Below, piece after piece: positions 25,665 to 34,456 of a DNA stretch of 64,000 nucleotides. How positions within the stretch are numbered: position 1 is the first letter of the stretch; the number at the start of each line of letters is the position of its first letter. A program made the translations under genes and the position numbers. The DNA is from CAZJVD01 sp964549505 (lineage in GTDB: Bacteria; Bdellovibrionota; UBA1018; CAZJVD01), in contig CAZJVD010000004.1 in the NCBI GenBank assembly GCA_964549505.1, forward strand, positions 124,001 through 188,000. Direction: 5' to 3'. Below the pieces are notes generated by a model. It saw nothing but the letters and a program-made list of their open reading frames with translations. It did no database searches and was not told where the DNA came from.

Positions 25665-26934
25665 GAATCGCTTTCGCATAATAAGCCATGACTTCGGGGT
25701 CGGCGCGAAACGACTTCCGGCTCGCTCCGATCACATGTAGATGTTTGGCCGTCCGGGCCCGACTCATTGCCACGTAGGCTTGGCCGGGTTCCCAGAGGTT
25801 AGTCAAATCAATCCACGGTTCTTGAAGAGTCGCTCCCTGTGCTTTATGAATCGTGAGCGCATAAGCCAGCGAAACCGGAAAATTATAAGCCGACGCAACG
25901 GGTTCACCGTCACCATCGAGCTGTGTGAAATGCGCGCGCTCGAGCATCGCTTCAAAACCTTCTGACAACTGCACGCGTAACGAGTCACCTTCTGTGCGCG
26001 GCAGTGACGTCACCCATCCCATCGTGCCATTGACCCAACGACCACGCGGATCGTTCTGTCTGAGCATAATGAGAGCACCGGGTTTCAGCGCGAGCATCGG
26101 GGGGATCGGACAGTTGCGTTTGAGCTGTTCGATCGATTCAGCTTTGCCGACATAGAGCGTGGGCATTTCTTTGAGAGGACCTTTGAGTTTTTCGACTTCG
26201 ATTCGATTGAGTTCGTCGACGCGTTCACGATGTGCGAGCAATACGGTCGCCGCCTGCGATCGTTCGGCAAGATCACTTCGGCCACGAGCACGTAGGAAAC
26301 GTTCGAGGCGATGGGAGTAACTCCCGGCCCGCGCGTCTTCTAAGGCGTCGAGGAGTTCCTGATCTTGGGTTCGCATGCATGTTTTTAAAAACACGACTTT
26401 TGGATTCGAGTCCCGCCAAGCCTGAGACTGAAAAGCCCAGTCCCGTGAACGCTCACGGCCTCCGGCGTTCCAAGGCTGCACGGGCGGGAGCTGCGCAAAA
26501 TCGCCGATGGCTAAGATCCGGAGTCCGCCCCAAGGTGCTTTGCTCTCGCGGGCCGTGCGCGCGAGCTCTTCTGCCGTGTTCAGAACTTCGCCCGAGAGCA
26601 TCGACACTTCATCAATGATGATCTCTTTTGCTTTTCGAATGCGCCGTAACGTTTTTGCACTCTTGAGCGCACGTCGAATGGCAGCGTCCGGTCCGCCTTG
26701 TAAAATTCCAAGTCCAAAAAAACTATGAAACGTTCGACCGCCAACTAAAACCGCGGCAGCTCCGGTACTCGCCAGAACGGGGCGTTCCTTTTCGCTCAAG
26801 GGTTTTTCTTTGAGATAGGCACGAACCAGCGTGCTTTTCCCAGAGCCCGCCGATCCCGTGAGAAAGACGTTGTCGTCGTAGGTCTTTAAAGTGTCGAGTG
26901 CAGTAGCTTGATCGGGTGAAAGTTCGATACTCAT
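25654..26934 (-). CDS. PIF1-like superfamily 1B DNA helicase
   Basis: 426 residues. Walker A GSAGSGKST (27-35), Walker B EIIIDEVSML (about 88-97), motif III GDFAQLPPV, and the C-terminal motif YALTIHKAQGATL with VAMSRARTAKHLHV. These identify a PIF1/RecD2-type 5'-3' DNA helicase. PIF1-type helicases unwind G-quadruplexes, R-loops and blocked forks. The protein is short and lacks extra domains. The patatin gene ends 19 bases from its start on the same strand. Confidence 0.9.
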   Translation of the reverse strand: MSIELSPDQATALDTLKTYDDNVFLTGSAGSGKSTLVRAYLKEKPLSEKERPVLASTGAAAVLVGGRTFHSFFGLGILQGGPDAAIRRALKSAKTLRRIRKAKEIIIDEVSMLSGEVLNTAEELARTARESKAPWGGLRILAIGDFAQLPPVQPWNAGGRERSRDWAFQSQAWRDSNPKVVFLKTCMRTQDQELLDALEDARAGSYSHRLERFLRARGRSDLAERSQAATVLLAHRERVDELNRIEVEKLKGPLKEMPTLYVGKAESIEQLKRNCPIPPMLALKPGALIMLRQNDPRGRWVNGTMGWVTSLPRTEGDSLRVQLSEGFEAMLERAHFTQLDGDGEPVASAYNFPVSLAYALTIHKAQGATLQEPWIDLTNLWEPGQAYVAMSRARTAKHLHVIGASRKSFRADPEVMAYYAKAILND

Positions 26935-26953
26935 GAAGCACTTACGACGTCGC

Positions 26954-28231
26954 CTAGACGGTCTGAGAAGTCAAATGTGTAACAGGAGCGTTCGCTCGTT
27001 CGACACCTTGGAACTCGTAGCGTCTCAGAACGTCAGCCGCTGCACGAAAACCCGCGCGTACGATCTCGTTCATGCGTCGCGGGTCAAACGCAAAGTGTTC
27101 CTGAAAAAACAACTGCGCGTCGCCGGGGCGAGGATGAATGTAGACAATTTCGGCGTCTTTCCGGACTCCGAGATCGTTTTCAACGGTTTCGATCAACTCA
27201 GAAGCCAGCTTCAGTGAAAGCCCCTTTTTTTCAAAGAACTGCTCGATCGACGCATAGGCCTGTTTGGCATTCATGCGTCCGCGTACGACCGATTGCACAC
27301 GCTGTTCGATCGCCAAGTAGATCGATTGGATCATGATGGCGGGCAGTCCGCGTTCGGACAATCGACCAAACTCAGGACTGAGGTTGTAGGGTTGGTGCGT
27401 GTAACTGGCGAAAACGAGATCGGCCCCACGCTCGAGAGCGATATGAGTTGATAACGTATCGCGCACTTCACCATCAATCAGGTCCGTCGGGCCTCGATCC
27501 GTAAGATCGATGGTCGTCGGTGAAAAGATAAAGGGGAGCGACACACTCGCAGCACACGCTTTGGAAATCGCGATATCCGACCGGAACGTGCAACTCAGGT
27601 CGTGTGTCGAGCGCACTTCATGAACGGGACCAAACGCGATCTTTGCCGACTGATTGAGCTCGGTCGCCACGACAAAGAGTTCAACAGCCAAGTCTCTAAA
27701 GTTTTCTGTTTCTAAAACGCGTTCGGCGAGAAACCGTTCGATCCCGCGCGTGGAAAACAGTCCCGGCGATCGAAACCAACGCATTTCAAAGAGACTGCCC
27801 CAGTCCCCGCGCATCGCAAGTCGAAGAAAATCACGCGTCTGTGCCAGTCCCCGCAGGGGAACCTTCGAAAGATCGTTCCGTAGTGCAAACACGGTTTTGA
27901 GATCGAGCCTCGGCAATACCCGAGGAACGCGATCGATCGCCGAGCGTTCGCCATGCGCCGGATCAAATGAAAAGAAGATGTTCTCAAGGGAGTAGCCCGA
28001 CGCCAGGTACGCCGCGATCAGGGCGCCGGCACTCGAACCGACATAAGTAGCGACCGTTTGTGCGGGTTTGGTGATAGGTGACGATTTCAGGCCACCTCGG
28101 AAAACGAAACCCCGTTCGCGCAGGGCGAGCGCGACTCCGAGGTGAAAGGCGCCGGCTTTGACGCCTCCGCCACTGCAGACCATGGCGACTTTACGACTCG
28201 CTTGAATCGGAATGCGGTTTTGGATTCGCAC
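26954..28231 (-). CDS. Patatin-like phospholipase
   Basis: 425 residues. The oxyanion loop CSGGGVKAGAFHLG (19-32), the nucleophile Ser67 in GSSAG, and the catalytic Asp253-Gly254 in LIDGEVRDT are all present. This is the Ser-Asp dyad of patatins, which hydrolyse phospholipids or lysophospholipids. There is no signal peptide, so it is cytoplasmic or exported by another route. It lies upstream of and in line with the helicase gene. Confidence 0.92.
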   Translation of the reverse strand: MRIQNRIPIQASRKVAMVCSGGGVKAGAFHLGVALALRERGFVFRGGLKSSPITKPAQTVATYVGSSAGALIAAYLASGYSLENIFFSFDPAHGERSAIDRVPRVLPRLDLKTVFALRNDLSKVPLRGLAQTRDFLRLAMRGDWGSLFEMRWFRSPGLFSTRGIERFLAERVLETENFRDLAVELFVVATELNQSAKIAFGPVHEVRSTHDLSCTFRSDIAISKACAASVSLPFIFSPTTIDLTDRGPTDLIDGEVRDTLSTHIALERGADLVFASYTHQPYNLSPEFGRLSERGLPAIMIQSIYLAIEQRVQSVVRGRMNAKQAYASIEQFFEKKGLSLKLASELIETVENDLGVRKDAEIVYIHPRPGDAQLFFQEHFAFDPRRMNEIVRAGFRAAADVLRRYEFQGVERANAPVTHLTSQTV

Positions 28232-28304
28232 TTTCCCCCCAAAAAAGCTTCCTGTGCGGCAGAATACTTGATTTTGATGGTAAAGGAAATAGAATCAAAC
28301 TGTG

Positions 28305-28649
28305 ATGGTCTCCCACCAGGATCAAGCTGCGTCGAGCGAATGGATTCCCCTGGTGGAATTTGCGGCGCGACGCGGAATCAGTCTCTCTACTTTGCGGCGT
28401 TATATCAAAGCCGACAAGATCGAATACAGACTCGAGAACGGCCGCTACCTCCTGAAAGACGATGCTCGAAAGGGAAAACCATCCGTCACGCGCGGATCAG
28501 CTGGTGCCATGGGTCCAGGCGCGGGCGCCACAGCAGATGACGAGCGAGCTCGCCGTCTGGAGACAGAGCTCAACCGAGCTCGACAAGAAATCGCAGAGTT
28601 GAAAACGCTGATCGCGCTCTATGAAGAGAAATTTCCAAACTCTCTTTAA
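28305..28649 (+). CDS. Helix-turn-helix/coiled-coil small protein
   Basis: 114 residues from the ATG at 28305. The N-terminal part (about 8-50) resembles a MerR/excisionase-type HTH: EFAARRGISLSTLRRYIK then IEYRLENGRYLLKDD. A Gly/Ala linker and a C-terminal coiled coil (ETELNRARQEIAELKTLI) follow. The gene's last 29 bases overlap the start of the barrel protein, so the two are coupled. Probably a DNA-binding regulator that dimerises through the coiled coil. Confidence 0.7.
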   Translation: MVSHQDQAASSEWIPLVEFAARRGISLSTLRRYIKADKIEYRLENGRYLLKDDARKGKPSVTRGSAGAMGPGAGATADDERARRLETELNRARQEIAELKTLIALYEEKFPNSL

Positions 28650-30216
28650 CCAAACCTTCTTGAGAGCGATCGCCGCCGCGCTCGTTTTCTTTACGGCATC
28701 GTTCGCAGGTGCGAACCCCGATCTTGATCGCAAATACGCGCTTGAGACCGTGGGATTTTTGCGTGCCTGGGACAATGTGGATGGCTTGTTTGGTGACTAT
28801 GTCGCAAGGGCGTATCAGGCCGTTTTTGAACGCTCGAGTCGTTTTCGATTGAACGATCTGAGCAAGACCGATGTGATCTTAGCGAACGCGAAGATTCCCT
28901 ATCAGAAACTCATCGACGACAAAGACATTCTGGCCGAGGTCGCAAAGAGCACGCGTGTGGAAAGCATCATCCGCACAAAAGTCTTTAAAGAAGGCAGTCG
29001 TTATCGGTTCGAACTGGATTGGCTGTACTCGCCTTCGATGGTGAGAATAGCATCGCACTCCTTCTACTATAACGATCCCCGAAAAAATCCGGAAGCCACG
29101 ACCAGCAGCGAGATTCTCAGCGCCGAACAATTGCAAAGCGATATCGGAGAGGCTGTGGATCATCTGATCGAGAAGCTGCCATTTCTCGGGCATATTACCG
29201 GTCGCGATAAGGATTCTGTAACGATCAACGTTGGTTATGCTTCGCAACTTAAAAAAGGCGATCATTTTCAGGTCGGGACACTCGAAGATGTAAAAGTGCA
29301 TCCGTTGCTCAATCAGATTGTCGATTGGGCTTTTTTTCCAACGGGAACGATCGAAGTCGATCAGGTCGAAGAGAAGATCGCGTTCGGTCGCATTGTCAGT
29401 CTCGAGTCGGGTCGCGAAGTCATGCGTTATCAGAAGCTGATCAAGTGGATCCCGTCGCCGCTTGGTGAGGGTCCTGCTTCGGAGATCGCTGCGGATCCAG
29501 CAGACGAGGCTCAGAAACGCTACTTACCTCGTTATGGTTTCATCAGTGCTGGTGCTTATCTGGGAAGTTTTGGTCGCGATTTTAGTACCGGTGATTTTGA
29601 GAACCGCGGAGGCGGCACGGTTTGGGGTTTCAAAACCGAGAACGAGCTTTGGCTCACTCCCAACTTTTTTGCGGACCTGGAACTGGGTTTCGGGTTTTTC
29701 AGTTACGGCCAGGACCGTTTTGCGGGCGGGCAACTCTCGGTGCCCGAACCACCTGAAGGCAATGGGTCCGGACAGCTCACGAAGTTTCGCCTGAACCTAG
29801 GCTACCAGTATCTCGTCGACGGAAACTTTTTCGGTCCTAAGGCATTTGTGCGGTTCGGGTATCGTTCGAACTCGACCACGCTCCCACTTTCGACCGCCGA
29901 CCATCTCGGCTCGCTGACCGTCAAAGGGCTTTTTCTTGGGATCGGTGGAGACATGCCGATTCGTGACGATTGGGGTGCCTTGCTCGCCATTGATCTGGAT
30001 CTCCTCAAAGACGAGCAGGTCGAAGGCGTTGCTGGCTACGATCCTGACGGCAGCACAGACGTGAGTTTTTTCCTCGGTGGTTATAAGCAGCTGATGCCAA
30101 GGCTTACGATTCGCGCGGGTTTCGATATCAACGTTCAAAACGTGGATTTCATGAGAGGCGAGGCGCTGACGCACAGATCTATTCTGTTTACCCCTTCGCT
30201 CTTGTATTACTTTTAA
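28621..30216 (+). CDS. Exported outer-membrane barrel protein with N-terminal periplasmic domain
   Basis: 531 residues. Signal peptide about 1-31 (cleavage near SFAGA/NPD). Residues about 35-270 form a soluble domain with repeated SRVESIIRTKVFKEG-like alpha/beta segments; from about 295 strands with aromatic ends alternate (FISAGAYLGSFGRDF, FFADLELGFGFFSYG, FRLNLGYQYLVDGN, KAFVRFGYRSNS). The last residue is Phe (LLYYF), the standard barrel-sorting signal. The family is not recognised. Overlap with the HTH/coiled-coil gene implies co-expression. Confidence 0.78.
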   Translation: MKRNFQTLFNQTFLRAIAAALVFFTASFAGANPDLDRKYALETVGFLRAWDNVDGLFGDYVARAYQAVFERSSRFRLNDLSKTDVILANAKIPYQKLIDDKDILAEVAKSTRVESIIRTKVFKEGSRYRFELDWLYSPSMVRIASHSFYYNDPRKNPEATTSSEILSAEQLQSDIGEAVDHLIEKLPFLGHITGRDKDSVTINVGYASQLKKGDHFQVGTLEDVKVHPLLNQIVDWAFFPTGTIEVDQVEEKIAFGRIVSLESGREVMRYQKLIKWIPSPLGEGPASEIAADPADEAQKRYLPRYGFISAGAYLGSFGRDFSTGDFENRGGGTVWGFKTENELWLTPNFFADLELGFGFFSYGQDRFAGGQLSVPEPPEGNGSGQLTKFRLNLGYQYLVDGNFFGPKAFVRFGYRSNSTTLPLSTADHLGSLTVKGLFLGIGGDMPIRDDWGALLAIDLDLLKDEQVEGVAGYDPDGSTDVSFFLGGYKQLMPRLTIRAGFDINVQNVDFMRGEALTHRSILFTPSLLYYF

Positions 30217-30236
30217 CCCCCCGTTACAAAAAACAG

Positions 30237-32288
30237 GTGCCAAAAAAAGTGACGCCGGCCGCAGACCTCAAGCGCATGCACGACCTTGTAACGCTGATTC
30301 AAGAACACGATCACCGCTACTACGTCCTCGACGACCCGAAAATCACAGATGCTGAGTATGACCAGCTCTTTCGCGAGCTTCAGACTCTCGAAAGTAAGAT
30401 GCCGGAGGAAATTCTTCCCGACTCTCCAACGAAGCGCGTGGGTGGAAAGCCTGCCGACCAGTTCGCCAAGTTTCAGCATCGTGTTCCGATGCTCTCGCTC
30501 GCCAACGCGATGAGCGAGGAAGAGTTTCTAGCTTTTGATGAACGCGTCCATCGCTTTCTTGATCGCCCGGCAAGTAAGCGTTTGGAGTATTGGGTCGAGC
30601 TTAAGTTCGACGGATTGTCGCTCAGTCTTGTTTATGAAAAAGGTCTCTTTGTTGCGGCGTCCACGCGCGGTGATGGTTCGGTCGGCGAGGATGTGACGGC
30701 AAATATTCGAACGATCAAATCAGTTCCCTTGAAACTGAAAACAAGCTCGCCTCCGGATCGCATTGAGATTCGTGCGGAAGGACTGCTCAAGATCAAAGAT
30801 TTCGAAGCGCTCAATCGGGAACAGACCGAGAAAGACGAAAAGGTTTTCGCTAATCCTCGCAATGCGGCCGCAGGGTCCATCCGACAGTTAGATCCTGGCA
30901 TCACGGCCTCGCGACCACTGAGTATTTTCAGCTACGGCTTTGGCGAAGTGAAAGGGAAGTCTTTTAAAACACTCTCGGAATATCAAGACACGCTCGTGAG
31001 TTGGGGGCTACCCGTCGCGAAGTGGAGACAAGTCGTTCAAGGTACGGACGATGTGATCGCGTTTTACCGACGCATCGAAAGGGAACGTGAAAAACTGCCA
31101 TTCGAAATCGACGGCATCGTCGTCAAACTCAATTCGACCGCGGAGATCGAGGTGGCTGGAACGATCTCACGCAATCCTCGCGGTATGGTCGCGTTCAAGT
31201 ATCCGCCACGTCAGAGTACGACGGTGATTGAGTCCATTGAAGTTCAAGTCGGCCGCACCGGCGCGCTGACTCCAGTCGCTCATGTGAGACCGGTCCAGCT
31301 CGGTGGCGCGACTGTGAAGCGCGCGACACTTCACAATCAGGACGAGATCGATCGCAAAGATATTCGTGTCGGTGACACGGTCGTGATTCAGCGAGCGGGC
31401 GATGTGATTCCTGAGGTTGTTTCTGTTGTTTTAGAAAAGCGATCCGGACGCGAGAAGAAGTTTACAATTCCGGACCGCTGCCCCGTTTGCGGATCCAAGA
31501 TTGAGAAGTCCGCCGACGAAGCCGTCGCACGTTGTGTGAATCGAACGTGCGTTGCCCAACTCAAAGAGCGATTGCGACATTTCGTGAGCAAAGCCGCCAT
31601 GGACATGGACGGCTTGGGAGAACGACTGATCGAGTTCTTTGTCGATGAAGGCCTCGTCAAGCAGAGTGCCGATCTTTTTCGTTTGAAAGCGTCGGACCTG
31701 CTTGCTCTCGAAGGGTTCAAGGAGAAACTTTCCGAGAAGATCATCGCGGCGATTCAGGGAGCGCGCAAACCCGAATTGAATTCGTTCTTGTTCGCTCTTG
31801 GAATCCGACATGTCGGCGAACGTGTTGCAAAGATCCTTGCCCGTCATTTCGGGAACCTCGATGCGCTGATGCAAGCTGCGCACGAGAAGGCGGATGAAGG
31901 CGAAGTACCATCCTCTCTCGAAAGCATCCATGAAATCGGACCCGAGATCGCGAAAAGCATCGCGGCGTTCTTTCGCGACAAGGAGAACCGAGCTGAGATC
32001 CAAGCGCTGCTTCGGTATGTCACTCCGTCCGAAGTCGCAAAGCCGCGCGTCGGTGCGCAGGTGCTGGCAGGAAAGACACTTGTGCTGACGGGTACGCTAC
32101 CGTCGCTTTCGCGATCCGAGGCGACCGCGATGATCGAGGAAGCCGGCGGTCGTGTTTCTGGGAGTGTTTCTAAAAAAACGGATTATGTCGTTGCCGGTGC
32201 TGACGCTGGCAGCAAGCTCGATAAAGCTCAACAGTTGGCCGTGACGGTTCTCGACGAGGATGGGCTTCGAAAGCTTTTGAAAAAATAG
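30237..32288 (+). CDS. ligA: NAD-dependent DNA ligase LigA
   Basis: 683 residues, full length. Start is GTG at 30237. The adenylation motif KFDG (Lys123) lies in VELKFDGLSLSL; the four-Cys zinc motif begins CPVCGSKIEK; the HhH repeats and a C-terminal BRCT domain (about 605-683, LAGKTLVLTGTLPSLSRSEA) are all present. The enzyme seals nicks during replication and repair. Its start lies 21 bases after the barrel gene. No frameshift or odd residue seen. Confidence 0.98.
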   Translation: MPKKVTPAADLKRMHDLVTLIQEHDHRYYVLDDPKITDAEYDQLFRELQTLESKMPEEILPDSPTKRVGGKPADQFAKFQHRVPMLSLANAMSEEEFLAFDERVHRFLDRPASKRLEYWVELKFDGLSLSLVYEKGLFVAASTRGDGSVGEDVTANIRTIKSVPLKLKTSSPPDRIEIRAEGLLKIKDFEALNREQTEKDEKVFANPRNAAAGSIRQLDPGITASRPLSIFSYGFGEVKGKSFKTLSEYQDTLVSWGLPVAKWRQVVQGTDDVIAFYRRIEREREKLPFEIDGIVVKLNSTAEIEVAGTISRNPRGMVAFKYPPRQSTTVIESIEVQVGRTGALTPVAHVRPVQLGGATVKRATLHNQDEIDRKDIRVGDTVVIQRAGDVIPEVVSVVLEKRSGREKKFTIPDRCPVCGSKIEKSADEAVARCVNRTCVAQLKERLRHFVSKAAMDMDGLGERLIEFFVDEGLVKQSADLFRLKASDLLALEGFKEKLSEKIIAAIQGARKPELNSFLFALGIRHVGERVAKILARHFGNLDALMQAAHEKADEGEVPSSLESIHEIGPEIAKSIAAFFRDKENRAEIQALLRYVTPSEVAKPRVGAQVLAGKTLVLTGTLPSLSRSEATAMIEEAGGRVSGSVSKKTDYVVAGADAGSKLDKAQQLAVTVLDEDGLRKLLKK

Positions 32289-32573
32289 TCTCGGCCGCGC
32301 TTAAGCGAGACTTTGACGAGGCCTTTGCGAGGCCGTAGCAACGGGTTTGCCGGCGCCCCGATGCGTTCGGAGCGTGCGGTGCTGAGTTCGGTGACGCAGC
32401 TGCGCTTGTGCCGGAACAAGTACCGACAGCGAATATCGGCTGTTATGTGACGCACTAGCGCTTGTGCCGGAACAAGTAAGCGTGCGTTATGTTTGCGTGT
32501 GGCCCTGGTGCCGGAAACTTCGTCGGATCGGAGGTTACGCGATTGGTATCAAGCGCCGATTCGCTCTAACCGT
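32289..32573. other. Intergenic region with a tandem hairpin repeat
   Basis: 285 bases between ligA and the convergent secreted-protein gene. No open reading frame is convincing. It holds two 32-base repeats described separately and a decayed third copy near 32505-32520 (CTGGTGCCGGAAACTT). The beginning has GCGCTTAAGCG and repeated GAGGCC blocks that could form weak hairpins but no clear terminator. Confidence 0.6.
32391..32478. repeat. Two 32-base direct repeats with an internal hairpin
   Basis: Copies at 32391-32422 and 32447-32478, period 56, agree at 29 of 32 positions. Each contains CTTGTGCCGGAACAAG, an inverted repeat with a 5-base stem (CTTGT/ACAAG) and 6-base loop. A third shorter relative lies near 32505. 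Two copies are too few for a CRISPR array, and no cas gene is nearby. Confidence 0.6.
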
Positions 32574-33935
32574 TTACTCCGTCTTCGACAGAACCGTTTC
32601 ATAGACAAAAATCTTGGTGGCCTCGTCATCGTGAGGCGCAAAATAAAAACGAAACCTAGCTGCTTTCTTGCCACTGACTTCAACGGTTTCGTATTCAAAA
32701 TCAAAAGCATTATAACTTGGAGGAATATCTCGACTCCAAGTCTCGGCCCATACGCCCTTTTCATTGATGGTCGGTAGCTCAACCCGGTGAACAATCCGAT
32801 AGGTGCCCTTTGCGTCGAATTCGATCAGATCGAGCACCCCATCGGGATCCCAAGGTCCCAGTTTTCCGGCGCAAAGAAAATACTGACCACTACTATTCGG
32901 CTGAGCTTTGCAGTCCTGATATTCAAATTCATCTTTCGGAGTGAACTTTTGAGCCCCCGCAGGGAAGTGGAGCGTCCCGTCTTTCACCGTATCACTCGTC
33001 AAGACGTCGATATCGTAATCAATAAGGTGAACACAGTGGTTCTCGCTATCGCACAGAATTGTTCCAAAATGTTCTGTCAGCCCATTTGAAAGAAGGACAC
33101 ACGAATTCAAATCTTCGTCGACGCTTACGACGACCGATTGATCATCATCGTCCGGTCCCGCCAACGGAAACCACATTGTCGAGCTGGCTAAACCGAAAGC
33201 AATTCCACCGGGATGTTGCGGCTTGCAGGAGCGAAAAACAGTCGGTTGCGCTTGCGATGCTTTTTTATATTCTGCACTGACATCCATCCATTTTGTGAGA
33301 ACGGCCGCCCATCCTGCATCGGGATCCAGTCCAAAATCATACTTCATCAGCACAGCACGTTCGGCTGACTTGTCCTGGGAGGTTAAATATGCATAACCCT
33401 TCGATACGAGTAATCCTTGCGGATGTGAACGGTTCACACCCTTTGGCAGAGGTAAAGGGACGGCGGCTTTGAGAACAAGATCTTTATAGGATTTGATCCT
33501 ATGAAAATCATCGGCCCAAAAGGAATCGTTATCTTTGATCTTAAGTTCGATCGACACGGGTGACACGGGCGATGCGGGATTCTTTGCACGGAGTGTGATG
33601 ACAAGGTTCTCACTAGGTTCGCCGATAGCATCATCGAGAAGTTTTAGACGAATTTCCCCGGAATCATTGCCGGCCGTGATCAATACTTTATTTTCATTCT
33701 GACTTTCGGAGCGGATGACTTGAAAATCGATATTTGATTTCGCACTTCCAGATAATTCATACGGTATCCAGAGGTCTTGATCAGATTTTGAGTCAAGAAC
33801 GATCAAGACTTTCACTTCGCCTACGGCTTCACCGTAAGTCTGAGATCGTCCTGCGAATCGCGCCTCAGTGGCCTGCGCATAGGCACCGACTCCCCACCCG
33901 ATGCTCAGAACCGCAGAGAAGAGGATTGATTTCAT
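32574..33935 (-). CDS. Exported protein with an N-terminal Calx-beta-like domain
   Basis: 453 residues with a signal peptide (cleavage near GAYA/QAT). Residues about 25-140 resemble a Calx-beta domain: alternating strands ending in GEPSENLVITL and VSIELKIKDNDSF, the usual Calx-beta closing motif. The rest (about 150-453) is beta-rich with six or more cysteines and phrases such as FGLASSTMWFPLAG and NHCVHLIDYDIDV, perhaps a propeller. No enzyme motif. Probably a surface or periplasmic binding protein. Confidence 0.72.
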   Translation of the reverse strand: MKSILFSAVLSIGWGVGAYAQATEARFAGRSQTYGEAVGEVKVLIVLDSKSDQDLWIPYELSGSAKSNIDFQVIRSESQNENKVLITAGNDSGEIRLKLLDDAIGEPSENLVITLRAKNPASPVSPVSIELKIKDNDSFWADDFHRIKSYKDLVLKAAVPLPLPKGVNRSHPQGLLVSKGYAYLTSQDKSAERAVLMKYDFGLDPDAGWAAVLTKWMDVSAEYKKASQAQPTVFRSCKPQHPGGIAFGLASSTMWFPLAGPDDDDQSVVVSVDEDLNSCVLLSNGLTEHFGTILCDSENHCVHLIDYDIDVLTSDTVKDGTLHFPAGAQKFTPKDEFEYQDCKAQPNSSGQYFLCAGKLGPWDPDGVLDLIEFDAKGTYRIVHRVELPTINEKGVWAETWSRDIPPSYNAFDFEYETVEVSGKKAARFRFYFAPHDDEATKIFVYETVLSKTE

Positions 33936-34035
33936 GTTGCACCGTATAACAAGGTGCGTATTTCATGTCAACGAGGCCGCCCGCAGCTCCTCGGAACCCC
34001 GTGCCTTCAAACATCGTCGATGGTACAGCGCACCT

Positions 34036-34392
34036 GTGAGGGTCCTAAAAACAGTCTGCTTCTCCGTCCTGATAGCGATGTCGCTTATCGCTGCGACTAC
34101 GTTTGCCCAAAGAACGCCTCGTGGGTGCGGTTCCGAACTGACCCCTCAAAGAAAGAGGTTCCGACTCCTTGGTGCCGACGGAAAATTCTACTGGAGCGGG
34201 CAACCAGGGACCCTCGGCGGCTACTGGCGCGGTTCGAGAAAGATTTACGGTCGGTTGGATTGTCGATCCACTCGGAGCTGGATCAAACGCGGGCACTACG
34301 TTCCGTATCGGGTCTTTTTTGCGAGCGAAGAAGACGCCGTAGCGGCGGGGTTTCGGCCGTGCGGGGTCTGCTGGCGTGAGGACACGCCCTAG
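34036..34392 (+). CDS. Exported protein with an Ada-type metal-binding motif
   Basis: About 118 residues from a GTG at 34036; this start gives an N-terminal signal or anchor (VRVLKTVCFSVLIAMSLIA). The C-terminal half matches the zinc domain of Ada: a Cys followed after about 37 residues by VFFASEEDAVAAGFRPCGVCW, whose GFRPCGVC is the second half of the Cys4 site. In Ada this domain senses methyl-phosphotriesters; on an exported protein it more likely serves as a structural metal site. It is divergent from the Calx-beta gene. The start is uncertain. Confidence 0.6.
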   Translation: MRVLKTVCFSVLIAMSLIAATTFAQRTPRGCGSELTPQRKRFRLLGADGKFYWSGQPGTLGGYWRGSRKIYGRLDCRSTRSWIKRGHYVPYRVFFASEEDAVAAGFRPCGVCWREDTP

Positions 34393-34456
34393 AAGTCGGT
34401 ACCGCGCGCGCGTTTTCCTCACCAATGCGCTTTCCACTGCGCTTTCCAGTGCGCTT

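Noticed and set aside
32391..32478. CRISPR array
   Set aside because: Only two repeat copies, spacer of 24 bases, no cas gene and no leader-like sequence.
33901..34035. Longer N terminus of the Ada-like protein
   Set aside because: It would run into the divergent gene and place the hydrophobic segment in mid-protein; the GTG at 34036 gives a coherent signal.
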